Of a DNA stretch of 64,000 nt, positions 24,003 to 36,739 are shown one piece after another (the first letter of the stretch is position 1; every line of letters begins with the position of its first letter). Location of the stretch: positions 1 through 64,000 of the forward strand of contig WACJ01000217.1 of assembly GCA_008973525.1 (NCBI GenBank), in the 5' to 3' direction. The notes beneath the pieces are model-generated. The model made no database searches. It saw only the letters and a program-made list of their open reading frames with translations, and was not told the origin of the DNA. This DNA is from Stenopsyche tienmushanensis (lineage: Eukaryota > Arthropoda > Insecta > Trichoptera > Stenopsychidae). A program made the translations under genes and the position numbers.

Positions 24003-27000
24003 TCTTTTTAAACTGTGGCCATTTTGTAAAAAAAAATTTTTTAATTTTATATTTTTTTTATATTCCAAAATTGTCAATAAACATCCGATAAAAATATGTA
24101 TATTAAATTTATAAAAACACCCAAAAATTGTGCCTCTAGATTTGAATATCCTTTTAAACAATAAAGATTATAGTATTATTAGATGAATACAATTTTTAAA
24201 AAAATGCATGAGAATAATGAAGGTCACATATTATGTTATAAAAAAATCAACCAAACTCTCTTTCGCATGGAACTTGTACCAAACCGAAAAAAACAATGTT
24301 TTTCAACCGGTTTAATTCCGGTTTTCAGAAAGGTACAAATAAGGCGGCATTCGCTTAATAAAGTTCAAAACGATTAATTTATCTTGTAAAGAAAGTGGAT
24401 CATTTTGTATCAAGTACAAGATTAAATTTGTAGAGAACGAAGAGACATTTTTTTGCTTTTAAGTGTAATGAAGTGGATCGTTTAAATGATAGTGTCTGCA
24501 ATATGAATACTCTGGTCTTTTGTTCATCTGTCATTGCTTCACACGTCCAACACCAAATGACCAACACAGCCAGGAAGAAACAAAAGGGTATTTCGTTTTT
24601 AAAGACAAAATGTCAGTATCTAGATCGCTCTTTGAAAAACGACGTTTCTCAACCCACACCATAATTGTAAAAATGTCATTTTCTCTTGTTGAGATCGATA
24701 TGAAAATGTCACTCTCCGCAAGCGTAACGATTGCGCAACCGATTCGCTTCGGTCGACCACTTTGAGAAGATCCACATTCACAGAAGCATCTCCGCAAAAA
24801 AGAAATAGACCAATGTTGCAAGAAGCGTTACCAGTCTTTGTGAACTGGCTGCTTGGGCAATAACTCGACGTGGTCACCCATTGTCGCTTTCCTTCGTACA
24901 AGACGAATTTCTCACACGGGCAATAATTAAAACAATGGCGTATTTTACAACACCGGATTACACGCAGACGTTTCTCACTAGGCTTGATGCTATTTACCAG
25001 CTATTAGGTCAGGAGGTTCACAGCCTTTTGGATTGCCATAATCACTTTCGATACGGCAACCGAGACGCGGAACAATAGCTTTGTCTCGAAATGTATATGC
25101 TTACCCTTCGATCAAATTATAGGCCCGCGATTGGGTTCGTGCCAAATTTGACGCAAACATTTGCTTAAAATGTTGCATTGTGTTTTTCTTTTATTACAAT
25201 GGTTTTATGTGGGCAAATAAAATTATAGTGCCGACACTTTGCTGCCATGAATGGCACCGAAATATCGACGTCTTCGGCTAATGCTGTATATGACGCATTA
25301 GAGCGTTCCTACGGGACACACAGACGTCAAGCTCAACATGGACAAACGTAATTATTATTGAAACGCGAGATAAGGATGGAAATTATGTTTCATTTTTGCA
25401 CGGAATGCATTGATTTGCACAAAAAGCAATTTAGGATGATTGCAAAAAAATAGTTAGCCCTCAGCAATGCGGAACACTGCGTTTCGGATCGTGAAGATAA
25501 TTGGAACTGAGTTAGTCGAGCGCAGAGATGTGTAAATATTTTTCAAGCGTAAACATGATAAGATTCATCGAAGAATGCATCAATCGATTATGCAAAAAAT
25601 GTTAAGCCAAAGGCTTAAATAATCACAAAAACCTAACAATGAAAATTACAAGACTGAATCAAATTATTATTTTATAACAGGAACACACAAATCCACTTAT
25701 CTCCCAGGGTCGCGCAGCGTGAATCAAGCTTGTATATCAATAAATGAACCTTAACACATTTGATAACTTAACACAATATTTGTTCATTTCTTTGTTTGGG
25801 TATAGAGTAATAAAATAATGCATTTGTTGAAGATGAAAATTGATAAATTTGGGGCAATCAATACAATAGCATTTCAAATAGAATCATGTGTCTTTTTATT
25901 ATTTATTATGCATCTAAGAAGATCACTAAAAATCTAAGAAAACCCCTAATATTAGATTGGAAACTATGAAACGGGCGTTAGTGCTGTATCTGTGTTCATC
26001 TAATTTTCTTGTACGCATTCAAATTGAATCATAGCGCAACTCAAGCTTCAATAAATATGAATCATGCATTCGGAGATGAATCCACTAATGAAAAAATAAT
26101 CGATATTTGTCCAAAAATATCGTTTTGGCAGTTGGAGTATCGTCAACGAGCTTTGAAGAAGACCATCGGTCCATATTGATAACGAGGAATGAAGGACGAC
26201 TGTGGAATCCGTATGTAAAATGATATTATAAAAGACACTCTTTATTATCTCCGATTCACTAGTCTTCGTACTCAATGTACAAGAATGCTTTTTATGTATC
26301 ACTCGAGTCCGAACGCATATATGCGCGTTTACTCATCAACGGATCAAAGTTATATTTAAAGTTTGAGCATAATTATTAATACTTCCTTCGTTTTTTTTTT
26401 CATGAAGTGATTTTCCATAGGATAAATGATTATTTGAATCCAAATTTAAATTTTAAATGGAACTCATACATATACAAATGTAAAAGAAAAGCATCCGTTA
26501 TTTCAATGTTTTTTTTTGGTGCACCCAGTCCAAAAAAAAAATCTCACGATCATTTTCGCAAGTCACATCTCTCCAATCAGGCTAACGATCAAGCAAATTA
26601 TCAGATCTTTTTTCATTTCCTCATGTTTTCTCAGTAGGAAGATTATGTACATCGGGTATTACACAATGCGAATTGCAGATCAATGACTCCTCAATCTATA
26701 TTATGTCTATATTAAGCATCGTTTTTATGAAAACGCTTGTATCGATTTCATTGTGCAATTCCAGATCACGTTATAGTATATTAAATTCATATATGAGGTC
26801 GTAAATATCGAAATCAGAATACGCATCGTGCATCATCAAATCATCCAACTATTCTTCCCTCCCAAGCCGAATTATTTTTTATGTAACCATTCATTTATAT
26901 GGTAATTCATATACGCCATCAGTGATCGCGCTCTTTGTTTTTTGTGCGTGAAAAACGCCCGGAAAAACAAGGAAGCGTTGTTAGTTTTCATTAATTTTTC

Positions 27001-27339
27001 GCATAATTGTCATTAATTAACGTCGCATAATGTCTGAATTAATATTAATATTCGGTAATAGACGACGTTGAATGTCGTTCAAAAAGACTGATTAATTCGT
27101 TTTGACTGTTATTCACTCAAAACACGCAAAAAAAACACATGCGAATGAAATAACATGATGAATTTCGTTTTAATTAATACAAAACATGTAATGAGGGGAC
27201 AGAAGCCTGGTATTAATTTCAATTAACGGACCACCCTTGTTTCAATCCTTGCGAAATAAATTGTTGTATTCACACAAAAAAATATAAAAGGCTATTTGTT
27301 TGCTTGATAAAATGATAATACAATTGCAAATTTAAAAAA
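24003..27339. other. Non-coding DNA with a hAT-like fragment
   Basis: A hAT-like fragment with AACCGGTTTAATTCCGG lies at about 24280-24325. Overlapping opposed open frames at 24473-24901 coincide with more balanced composition and have no recognisable product. A minus-strand fragment of TTAA family A is listed separately. The rest, including 26048-26637, shows no supported gene. Confidence 0.4.
25688..25757 (-). repeat. TTAA miniature element family A, inverted 3' fragment
   Basis: On the minus strand this reads the family's 3' motifs in order: a TTTATTGATATACAAGCTTG block, a GCTGCGCGACCC block, then GATAAGTGGATTTGTG. It is a short diverged fragment. Confidence 0.5.
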
Positions 27340-27343
27340 TTAA

Positions 27344-27380
27344 CCCTATGAATACCGTCCGCACAGATCTGTGCATTTCA
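27344..27380 (+). mobile_element. TTAA element end with perfect palindrome
   Basis: TTAA at 27340-27343 is followed by CCCTATGAATACCGTCC and then the perfect 14-bp palindrome GCACAGATCTGTGC (27361-27374). This arrangement is typical of piggyBac-like termini. The second end was not located. Confidence 0.5.
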
Positions 27381-27498
27381 TCGCATTCAATTTTATACAC
27401 ACAAAAAACATATTTATTATATTTATAATCTTGAATTTAGACGTCAACAATATAATATTTAACTAAAATAGCTTATTTCAATAAATATATATACGGCA

Positions 27499-27995
27499 GA
27501 CCTGCGATAATCCGACAAAAGTATTGCAAGTGTCGGAATATCGAATTTGTCGGATTATAGAGTACTGTTGTGTGTACTCGACCCTTTGTAGTTCGAAATT
27601 TTTTTGGAAAGGAGTACTTATACAGTATAGTATAGTTATAAAAAATGAAAACCTGTTACCATCATCAAACGTATTCCATGACGATTTTTGAAGCATTTTA
27701 ACTATCTCTTACTAACTAAAAAGTATTTTTTTTAATTATCTCCTTGTAAAACAATTTTACTCTCATGGCCAATATGAGCTCAGAAATAGATATTATAGAT
27801 AGACCAAAATAAATAAAATATTCTTGCGATTTTTTTTTATATCATAAATTGTGGATCATCTTAAGCTGTACTCACTTAGCGACTTACAAAAAAATTGATT
27901 ACGATTTAGGCGGTCCAGAATTACATTTATGCATTTTTTGAGATGTCGGACTACAGGGGGCGCCGGATTAGACCGGGGCCGGATTACAGCGGATC
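27499..27995. mobile_element. TIR element with TAATCCGAC-type ends, copy 1
   Basis: The left end GACCTGCGATAATCCGAC and the complement of the right end, GATCCGCTGTAATCCGG, form inverted repeats. The copy at 62846-63214 shares ends and several internal blocks (AAATTGTGGATC, GTACTCACTT, GGATTAGA.CGGGG). The second copy shows TA duplications; here they are changed to CA/TG. The style is pogo/Tc1-mariner. There is no transposase, and the 72-codon minus-strand frame at 27478-27696 is inside it. Confidence 0.75.
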
Positions 27996-28383
27996 TGCTA
28001 TATTCTTATTATATTTTATTTGTACACGAGCCACACTTGTATTTTCACTCATTTCAACATTTTTTACGTTGGCATGTTAAAGAGTTTTAGAATGTATTTA
28101 ATTTAATTCTATATTTTAGAAAATCTCAGTTTTTATTCAAATTCTTCAAATTCTTTACGGTATTTATTGGGTTCAAATTATACTGAAGGACGATATAGTA
28201 GACTAAAATAAATAATAAAAAGCTAATATTATTGTTATCAATATCTGTTTGTTTGTAGGTGCATCCGTGGGAACATTTGATATGTAAACATGTAAAATAT
28301 TTTTATATACTCCTGGATCTATAATATAAATAGTGAAAATATATCTGATCAAGCGTTTAGATCAAAAAATAATTAAGAATTAA

Positions 28384-28894
28384 CCTTTTCGTGAGTACTT
28401 ACGGAAATATCCGTTTTGACCTTCACTATTCAGAAAGAGCACTCTTGTGCATTGAAGCTCCGAGGCGGACAAAGAGAACTTCTTCATATGCATCGCATGA
28501 TTGTATAGATCGTTAAGCCCAAATTTATCCACTTATAATGATTTCGATTTCAAGTGTGTTATTTTTTTTACGCAAAGAAACGACCGAATATTGTGTGTTA
28601 TCGAGAGTGTTTGTTTATTTAACTGCAAGCTGTTCTTCGCTGCGTGTTGAATGAGTCTTTTTCCAATTATCATTTCCTTCTAAAGGAGGAGCACTTGAAT
28701 CGATTTTTTGTGCATTGTTTATGTACAGAAATAAAGTGGTCTTGTATGCACTATCAAGTGTTCATTTACAATTGACTCTGCCTCGAATTGAAGATTGTCT
28801 TACGCTGATTAGGAGCTGACAGAAAGTAATCGGTGTAAAGCGATTATGACATCAACGACTTTATCGATTTTAAATTTGCTCACTAACGAAAAGG
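28384..28894 (+). mobile_element. TTAA miniature element, complete 511-bp copy (family A relative)
   Basis: It is bounded by TTAA on both sides (28380-28383 and 28895-28898). Ends CCTTTTCGTGAG and CTCACTAACGAAAAGG are inverted repeats. The 5' third matches family A motifs (GAAAGAGC, AAGCCCAAATTTATC, TTTCAAGTGTG); the 3' half differs from the other copies. It is the most complete TTAA element here and shows that the family has piggyBac-type boundaries. It has no coding capacity. Confidence 0.85.
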
Positions 28895-28898
28895 TTAA

Positions 28899-31080
28899 TA
28901 TTTATAAATTTCATATTAAATTCGTCCATCCATAGAAAAAATGCATCAAATAAGGCATATTTTATTAAGCTGAGCTGATTTTCAATACAATTACCCAGTG
29001 AATATATTGATATGATTTCGACTATATTAAACAATGCTTATTTATAGTGTTTTTTAAGGCAGAGAGAGTCCAACTGCGAGACTCTGATGACGAGCCATTA
29101 TTTCTTGAAACATAAACGAAGCTAGCTTGAAAATGGGGAAAAAATATATACGTGTTCTCTCAATCAGGCGATTTTATAATCCGCTATATATTGTTAATTA
29201 GGCTTAAATGTATTAATTGCTTCGTGTAATCGCTTGCGGTTATTGGTTCATGCGGCACCCGAGTCCTTATAAATGCGAATTTATAGAACCAATAGTTCAT
29301 ATGAAATTCAGATTAATCTCCAGGGCGTTTGTATGTAAATAAAATCATATTTTAATATCGAAATGGCAACCGTTTTGCTACAATTCAATCCGATAAATAA
29401 CGCTAATAATTTGCATATGCGTGTGATATTATTTATCGCTCTGATCTAATTTAAATTACGTACTTCTTGCAGTACAACTTGGCATGTTCCTTTTGCGAAA
29501 TCCGGTTTTAAAGTTCAAACGTATGTTCTAATTATTTCCAATCGAAATTTAGCAGCGAAATGTGCATTAATTAATATTGGATCGGTAATTTTTATGTGAT
29601 TTTTTCTCTTGGCAAAGATCGATAACCTATTAATATTTTTTTGAGTTTATCGGAACAGCATTCACTTTTGATTTTTGGAGCAATTTTGTTGTTTTTTAGG
29701 GTGTAATTATTTTAGGTTTGTTTGTATGTTTGGACGCTAAAAAATCAACTCTGTTATAAAAAGCTGATTAAAAATGCTTGCTGTCTAAATGGAGAAGATC
29801 AAAGAACTATTATGTCCATCGTTTATATAATTGTGCTGATACAAGTGGATGTTATCAAGAACAGCAAGGATATAACATGTGAAATTACGAGTATACCGAA
29901 ATAGGAGAGGAGATGGAAGCAATTAGGATAATTACCACTACGTAATATCTACGACCAAACTCTTCAGTTAGATATCCTCAGATGGGGCGATCGAAAGTAA
30001 AGACATTAAAAAAATGTCTAATATTTATAGCGATGATTGATTTGGTGTCATGTATTGAAGAATGTATATATTTTTATAAACGACATACATTAATATTGAT
30101 ATTTGTGGAAAATTTATGACGTATGTAGATTAATGAAAAATGTGAGGAGACAAGCAGTCAAAGCTCGTTTGATAAATTTATAACGATAAAGGAGCTTTTT
30201 CAAAAGCTCACATCGCTCCTCTGCATTTATCACCCCCAACGCAACTCTCGTTACTTCGGCGCAGAATTTGCAGCATCGCTGCTAAATTTTCGTCATTTAT
30301 TTAAAATTTTATGAAAAAGTTACCTTTGATATTTCAGCACATACCACCCGGGGTAAGCTCATTTAGACTTTCTGCATCCAATTTCAAATGGTCGGATGCA
30401 TCCGAAGAACAGAATTTCCGCCCAAAGCGAAACCGCATTCATCCCTCCAACAACCCCCCCGGCTAAAACGATGAATAATTATAAAAATATCCACGCTCTC
30501 TATTTACGTCCGTTCATTACTTCTAATGCATCCTGTTTATGGAAGGAGCCGAACAGGTATCACCGCATTCACCGCAGGGCCGGTCGGTGTCTTTGCAACA
30601 TTTTCATAAGGTGAATGAAAACCGAATGAAATGCGGGACGTTTTCAGCTGGAAAACTCATCGCCATCAAAGAATCTTTTGCGCTTACATTTTGTCGGTTA
30701 GTAATTACTTTACAGCAGCGTGGGGTGTCTGCACCACACCTACATTTTGAAATAAACACCCAACCAAAAAGGAATTATATCTCATACCATCGCTCTTTGC
30801 GCGATGTGAAAATACATCCACAAATCATACTTCAACATAAATCTCCGGGTAAAAGAATTACCCGGGTGAGATTAAAGAACGCGGAATTAAAACTTTAAAA
30901 CCCGAGGAAAAATGTATTTTTAGCGCAAAATATTTTGGATCGCATAATGAATAATATAGCAAACCACAAAATGCAACATTTATACGATCAATATTGATGC
31001 AATTGCTGAGAATAAGATATTTCTATAATAATTCATATAAAATCAATGCAGGAATAAATGTACAAATTGCTTTTTATTAA
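28899..31080. other. Non-coding DNA with a GC-richer island at 30.2-30.9 kb
   Basis: From 30220 to 30900 the composition is more balanced and overlapping plus-strand open frames appear (30396-30614, 30539-30898; the latter 119 codons). I see no domain, start context or splice evidence strong enough to call a gene. The island may be conserved non-coding DNA. At 29160-29600 the sequence is rich in TAAT-type and ATTTGCAT motifs, but that is expected by chance at this composition. Confidence 0.35.
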
Positions 31081-31484
31081 CCTTTTGAGCAGTACAGTCG
31101 CGTATTTGCGATCAAATTCCAGTGATTCGGAAAGAGCTTTCTTACACATTGAGCTTAGAGAGAGACACAGTCGGATAGAGTCATGTACGTTGAGTTTGAA
31201 GAAAGATGTGAGTCAGAAAGAGACGGAGAGAGTGTCTTGCGTACATCGTACAATTGTATAGATCGATAACCCAAGTTTATAGACTAATAATTATGACCCA
31301 CATTAATCGATTTCAAGCGTATTGTTTATATTTACGCGAAGAAATTAACGAAGATAGTGAGCTTTCAACAGTGTTTATTTACAAGGTTAAGCGATAAATG
31401 GATTTGTACGGACGATAAATGGTGCACATATGAATATAGCATCCACGTCTATGATAATTTAAAATTAGCTCACTACTCAAAGGG
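31081..31484 (+). mobile_element. TTAA miniature element family A, near-complete copy
   Basis: TTAA at 31077-31080 precedes CCTTTTGAGCAGTACAG, followed by the family's internal order. The right end CTCACTACTCAAAGGG is the inverted counterpart. The right flank is TTCA, a one-base change from TTAA. There is no transposase. This copy ties the longer family-A fragments to a two-ended structure. Confidence 0.8.
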
Positions 31485-31626
31485 TTCATTAGAAATACAA
31501 TAGTTATGTACTCTTATAATACGGTGTAGCGTGGAAGAATCATGCCCCATGCAATAGCGCTGTTAATTTGAGCAGATTTAATTCGCCAGATTAACAGGGA
31601 CATCTTCCATCTCTCTCTAGGCGCAA

Positions 31627-31896
31627 TGTGTTAATTTAAGAGCGCCATTTTCTATAGCGTTGTGGACACATTGCATATGCAATACCGACCGATTACTTTT
31701 TGCGCGTGCGCCGTTACTGGTTGGGTGGTGACGCGCAGGAGGTGGAAGAGTTGTTGGTTAACCTTGAGTGCGGAAAGGCGTCCTTCCCGCAGCCCTCTTT
31801 CTCTCATGTTGAATAAAGAGTTAACTGAGAAGGGAGTCTTCCTGTTCGATGACCGTTCACCACCATTCATCCGTCCGGCTACACCATGACCCGAAA
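31627..31896 (+). repeat. Solo LTR-like repeat, plus strand copy 1
   Basis: It starts TGTTAATTTAAGAGCGCC and ends near GGCTACACCA, giving TG..CA limits. It has the GGCGTCCTTCCCGCAG core, an AATAAAGAG polyadenylation-like signal, and a following GAAAGAAGAACGGA that is shared with the 55.3 kb copy. Overlapping open frames on both strands (31652-31921 minus, 31662-31889 plus) are by-products. No gag or pol frames follow, so it is probably a solo LTR of an unidentified retrotransposon. Confidence 0.6.
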
Positions 31897-31924
31897 GAAG
31901 AACGGATGTAGAGTTTACCAAAAT

Positions 31925-33465
31925 AAATAAATTTATTTATAAAAGAAGATATTTTTTAGTAAGTATTTCAAATTTATGAAGATGTGGATTTGGTCGGATG
32001 CTAACTGGAACTCTTTCGTTTTAACTATTATCTTTTATTTACGGAGAAAGATATTACAGCTATGAGTCTGCGAGAAGGACATCTTCCCGCAACTAAAGCT
32101 ATCCGACGACTTTCCACTTTCCACGCATCACTACAGGACAGAAAGCAGTGATAAGATGCAATATCTCCGCAGGACGATAGAAGAACTTGCCATAACACGG
32201 AATTATATAGCACAATGCTTTCATGGAACTATATCTATTCCAAATGACGTAGAACTCATATTCTTGCCAATATAAATGAGCTTAATGCTACAGCAACCTA
32301 AATTTGCTTTTTAATTAATGACACGTATGACCTTATTCATTTCGGTGTTTAAAAAAATAAATCTCGTGCTTTATTGACGTTGTTCGCTAAATTGAAAGCG
32401 TTAAGTTGCTCGGGGGATAAATTTGGGCTAACTTTGACCCAGTTATGTTATCGTCATAATAAATGTGAATAACGATGGGCCCAACAAGCTACTTAATTCA
32501 ATGCTCAAACGTATAAACTATTGTATTATTGTTCGAATCGGCATGTGAATGGAAGGCATAGTAATTATATTCATAATTACCTTCGGAATTAAAATAAATC
32601 ATATTAACTACAATTGTTCCGCAGCCATAGCTCTAACCCAGACCTATTTGGGCCGGTGATAAATGATCGATACGCGAACAAGGAATTTTCGAAAGATAAA
32701 GGAAACCGTAACGGGGGATCTAGCGCTTAGGCCTATCATTATGAACAATTGGTCTGTCGTGGCTGTTATAGATTATGTGTGTTTGCATCGTGATGTAATT
32801 ATCAGTCTGAGGCGATTGTGTCGTGAACGGTGTTAAAAGCAATCCATCAAAATTTTCTATGTAGAACTTTTTGACATTTGACACGACCGTGAAAAGCACT
32901 TAGGTGCCATATCCTGGACGTGATCGAGAAACTTCTCGGGTTGTAAGATACGCGCGAGGTCGGGGTCCTGACCTCTTCCATATAAATTATTACGATTCGT
33001 ATCGAGGTCGAGGATACAAACAAAAAACCTGCGAACCCTAAAGGTCAAAACCTATTTATGCAGAAAAACTATTTCAATGTTTATGGCAATTTCTCCCTTT
33101 GAAAATCAGTCGTATACATTTATGGCTTATGGGAGCGTGAAGCAATTTTTCTTCTTTCGTTTCTGTAATACTATATTCAAATCACATAATATGAAATCGT
33201 GCAAACAGGTCAGTAAAATCATCTTATGTAATTGATTCGAAGTCGTATACAAAATGAGTGGGCATTTAACGAGAAAATTTTCATATGGCAGATGAACATG
33301 CTAACGAGCGTTAACGTATCTGCACTGGACTTATTTGCTAGGTTTAATACTGGAAACCTTAACACATTCGCGGACACGTCTGAAATTACAGACGGATGTG
33401 ATAAGTGTTCTCGAATAATCTCCGAATTTTGGGAATACATTAGACCATCCCGGGATTAGTCCTGA
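31925..33465. other. Non-coding DNA with an LTR-like fragment and paired inverted repeats
   Basis: At 32030-32110 a minus-strand fragment carries the GCGGGAAGATGTCCTTC core of the LTR-like repeat. At 32857-33048 a minus-strand frame of 63 codons lies over two inverted repeats described under findings. Opposed frames at 33219-33459 have no recognisable product. Confidence 0.35.
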
Positions 33466-33720
33466 GATTTCCCGAGAAATTATTTATTTCCGTCGCTGCA
33501 GATGAATACTCATATACTATAATACTTTGATGTGATTCGTAATTATATTACGGAGGAATACAAAAATTCTGAACCCCGTATCTATTATATTTCATATCGA
33601 TATTCCTATTATTAGAGTCGAGGTGTAGTAAATACATCACCGGTAGGGAAAGGTTAATATAACATTTTGAAAACTTTTATGTACTCTATATATATACATA
33701 GATTAGACAGTTACTGCCCA
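33466..33720 (-). repeat. Dispersed 0.25-kb repeat B, inverted copy
   Basis: It reads, in reverse, the same unit as 23733-23981 and 57714-57973, from ATTATTTATTTCCGTCG to CAGTTACTGCCC, with only scattered differences. Confidence 0.85.
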
Positions 33721-33726
33721 GATTTA

Positions 33727-36004
33727 CTGTTCAGATTTCGGCTCAATTTAATTTCTATGTTCATGAATTGTGTCGCTATTCCGTGTCCGCGAATGCGTTA
33801 ATTTAAATGGCAAAAATGAGTATTCTGTTAACAAACATACATAAATTTATATTCACATATTATCCTCTGACAATCCGGGCGCTTGCACTACAGTCGGATA
33901 ATTAGAAGTAATTGATTCAAATATAATCACAAGTAGATTTAGACACACTTTTGTAAGCTTATCTTTATGAAAGATGAAAACGCCTTGAAAGAGAGAAAGC
34001 TTCATGAGATATTGTCGAGTGAGAGTCATGGCTGAAATTCGAAGTGCTTGATTAAATGGTTCGTCATTAGAGTCTCGCAGCTGGGTCTTCTCTCTGCTTC
34101 AATAATATGTAAAATTTGACGATATTAGAATTTTTTAATTTTTTAATCAACCTGTTTTATCACCTAATATCCTAATGTTCCATATACACATTTAAAACCA
34201 ATCGTTTGAGACAGGCAAAATTAAATAGCGCAGAAGTGAATTCATGCCCTATTGACCCTGCAATATAGTCAACTTAGATGTGAGCTCTATTAAGCCTTTC
34301 GGGTTCATGATCTTTATGTTTTAAAAAAGGATTCTGAATGGAGCTTTGCTGATTTGTATAGATTATGATTTCGGATATATGCAATGCTGAGAAATATTGG
34401 GCATTGCTGACTCAGATCATAAGATGATTTAATAATGAAGATAATCTTCGGGCACTTGAAGCATAAATAGGTCAATATAATCGATAACAGTGAATAGATT
34501 TGAAGAACGGACCGTGACTTTATAAAATTGACTGTCTCGGATGAACAGGTCATGAACAAAGATCATCCATTACGGATTTGAAGTGCATCTCAATTTAATT
34601 GAAATCGTAGAGAAATCAAAGACAATTGATCGAACTGTCAATAGCTATAATTTTTATTAAGCACAACGTTGAATGACTTGTGGATTTGAAATCTTAATTC
34701 AAATACTTAATAGATTTAAATGAACGATTCAAAATTGCTTTAGTAATCGATCCAAATATATTGACAGCTTCAATATCGTCGGCTATCAATAATGCATTGA
34801 TATTATTAAATGATCGCCCAAATTCATGTTATGTTGTTCGTGTATCCGTGGGAATGCTCAAAAATGCAGATATTATATTGTATATACTGTTGTTATTGCT
34901 TGATAAGCATTTGGTAGGCGTCTTTGTTATATTTGCGAAATATTGGCTTAATGGAAACCATGAAAATTTTGGTGAAAGTCAATCTATACGTCCACAGTAA
35001 ACTAGATCAAAAATATTTATTATGGCATAAAAAATATTTATTAAATAAATGTGTAGAGGAGCCTTGAAAGGCCTCTCTAAAGCATGACTTATCATTTCCA
35101 TGGCGAAAATTAATTTTCGACAGCATATTTTACATCAAATAGTATGAAAATACACGACTCGAGATAATCCAGATACGGACTCGGAATTTTGAAATCGTTT
35201 TCCAATTATTAATGGTGGTTATTAAAAAAATGTCCTTGAATACTCATATTCGTGCTTTGGCAATTTGCTTTTTTGGTGTTAAAGGTAAACCTTCGTGCTT
35301 CCATGGGTTATCACAATGAGATCTATTGTTTCTCAACGTTTTTACGGTTGAAATTCAAAATGATGGCGTTATCTCGATACCATCAACGTAATTATGACTG
35401 AACATCATTTTTATAATTATTCAACAGGGATTTTTATAATGTATGGCGTAGACGCGTTTTTAATCGAAATTTCGGGTTCCAATAAGGCCGATATGATTAT
35501 ATTGCTAGGGGTAGATTTTCAATGATAAATCATCGCGGAATTGTCGTAAAAGCTTGAATTTTCGTGAAATCCAAAGAAAGTAGTACTGGGATTTTAGCAC
35601 CATATAAATTATTAATGATCTATAAAGATCATCAGATGGGTAGAAGCTATTATTTTATCATTATGGCTTAATTGGAATGAAACTGGCGACAAAATATGGA
35701 TCTAATTATTGAGGTATCACTATCAATATGTGATTGAAATAGGATAGAAATGGGAAAGAATCTATGAATTAATAGCAAAACTATCATTATTTTAATAATT
35801 ATTGCATATTAATATGCATAATTTTAAGTTTAAGGTATACATTTTTGGACATAGAATTCTGAAATAATCTCTATGCCAAATCATCGCAGAATTATCACAA
35901 GATCTTAAGATTTCTTATTTTTGAGTCGCAATTTAAAGTCGTATTTTAACACAATAATACACATTATAAAGCTAGAAGAATATCCAGAAATCATATTTGA
36001 AAAT
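33727..36004. other. AT-rich non-coding DNA
   Basis: Short open frames (34314-34559 minus, 34761-35000 plus) have no recognisable motif. No repeat or gene is recognised. Confidence 0.45.
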
Positions 36005-36005
36005 A

Positions 36006-36739
36006 TTAGGGTGTCCCATAAGTTTCTTTCGTTTTCATATTAAGATAAAAATAAACAATAATTTGTATTACATCAATATTTATTGAATAATATTTGATCC
36101 ATTCAGTTCCATTATCTTTCTCCATCTCTCCGGAAGCCTCATAATACCTTCTTGCCAAAATTTCCCATGTTTGTTGGCAAAATATTGATCAAGGTACATT
36201 TTTATATCATTTTTTGAATTAAAATTTTTACCACGTAAAGAATTTTTTAATGGAAGAAATAAATAATAATCTGAAGGGGCAATGTCCGGAGAGTATGGAT
36301 GATGAGGTAAAACATACCAGTCAAATGATAATCATTTATTTCTGACGAGCAAAGACTTTTTTTGGATGTAGGCCAGGTTTAACTACAGTTAAAGCTTCTG
36401 TACCCTTTGTGCAAGACCGTTTACATTGGATATTCTCATAGAGTATCCAATTTTCATCTCCAGTGACAAGTCTCTTCAAAAAAGGTAGGCTATTATATCG
36501 TTGGAGAAGAAGATCGCATGTTGAAATACGCTGAAGTTTATTTGAGTCAGTCAGTTCATGAGGAAGCCACACATCTGAACGATTAATGTAGCCCAATTTT
36601 GTCAGATGATTATGGACGGATGCTCATGGAATTTCTAACTTGTTTGCTATTTCACGAACAATATATCGCGGGTTTTCTTCAAACATGGCTATGATTAGAT
36701 CTGTGTTCATTTGCGAAAGAAACTTATGGGACAAACTAA
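36006..36739 (-). mobile_element. Mariner family 1, copy B (734 bp, both TIRs)
   Basis: Both ends are present: TTAGGGTGTCCCATAAGT at the left and its inverted match, CTTATGGGACAAACTAA, at the right. The 5' flank is TA; the 3' flank has mutated. The transposase reads on the minus strand from the helix-turn-helix region to KPGLHPKK and then jumps to ARQK, deleting the part that holds the second catalytic Asp. It has also lost the standard start of the catalytic region through small changes. Confidence 0.9.
36336..36596 (-). pseudogene. Mariner transposase fragment with internal deletion
   Basis: An 86-codon frame contains SDVWLPHELTDSN, LLLQRYNSLPFLKRL and TGDENWILYEN with the first catalytic Asp, then KPGLHPKK fused to VFARQK by a deletion of the central catalytic part. 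The product could not catalyse transposition. Confidence 0.85.
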
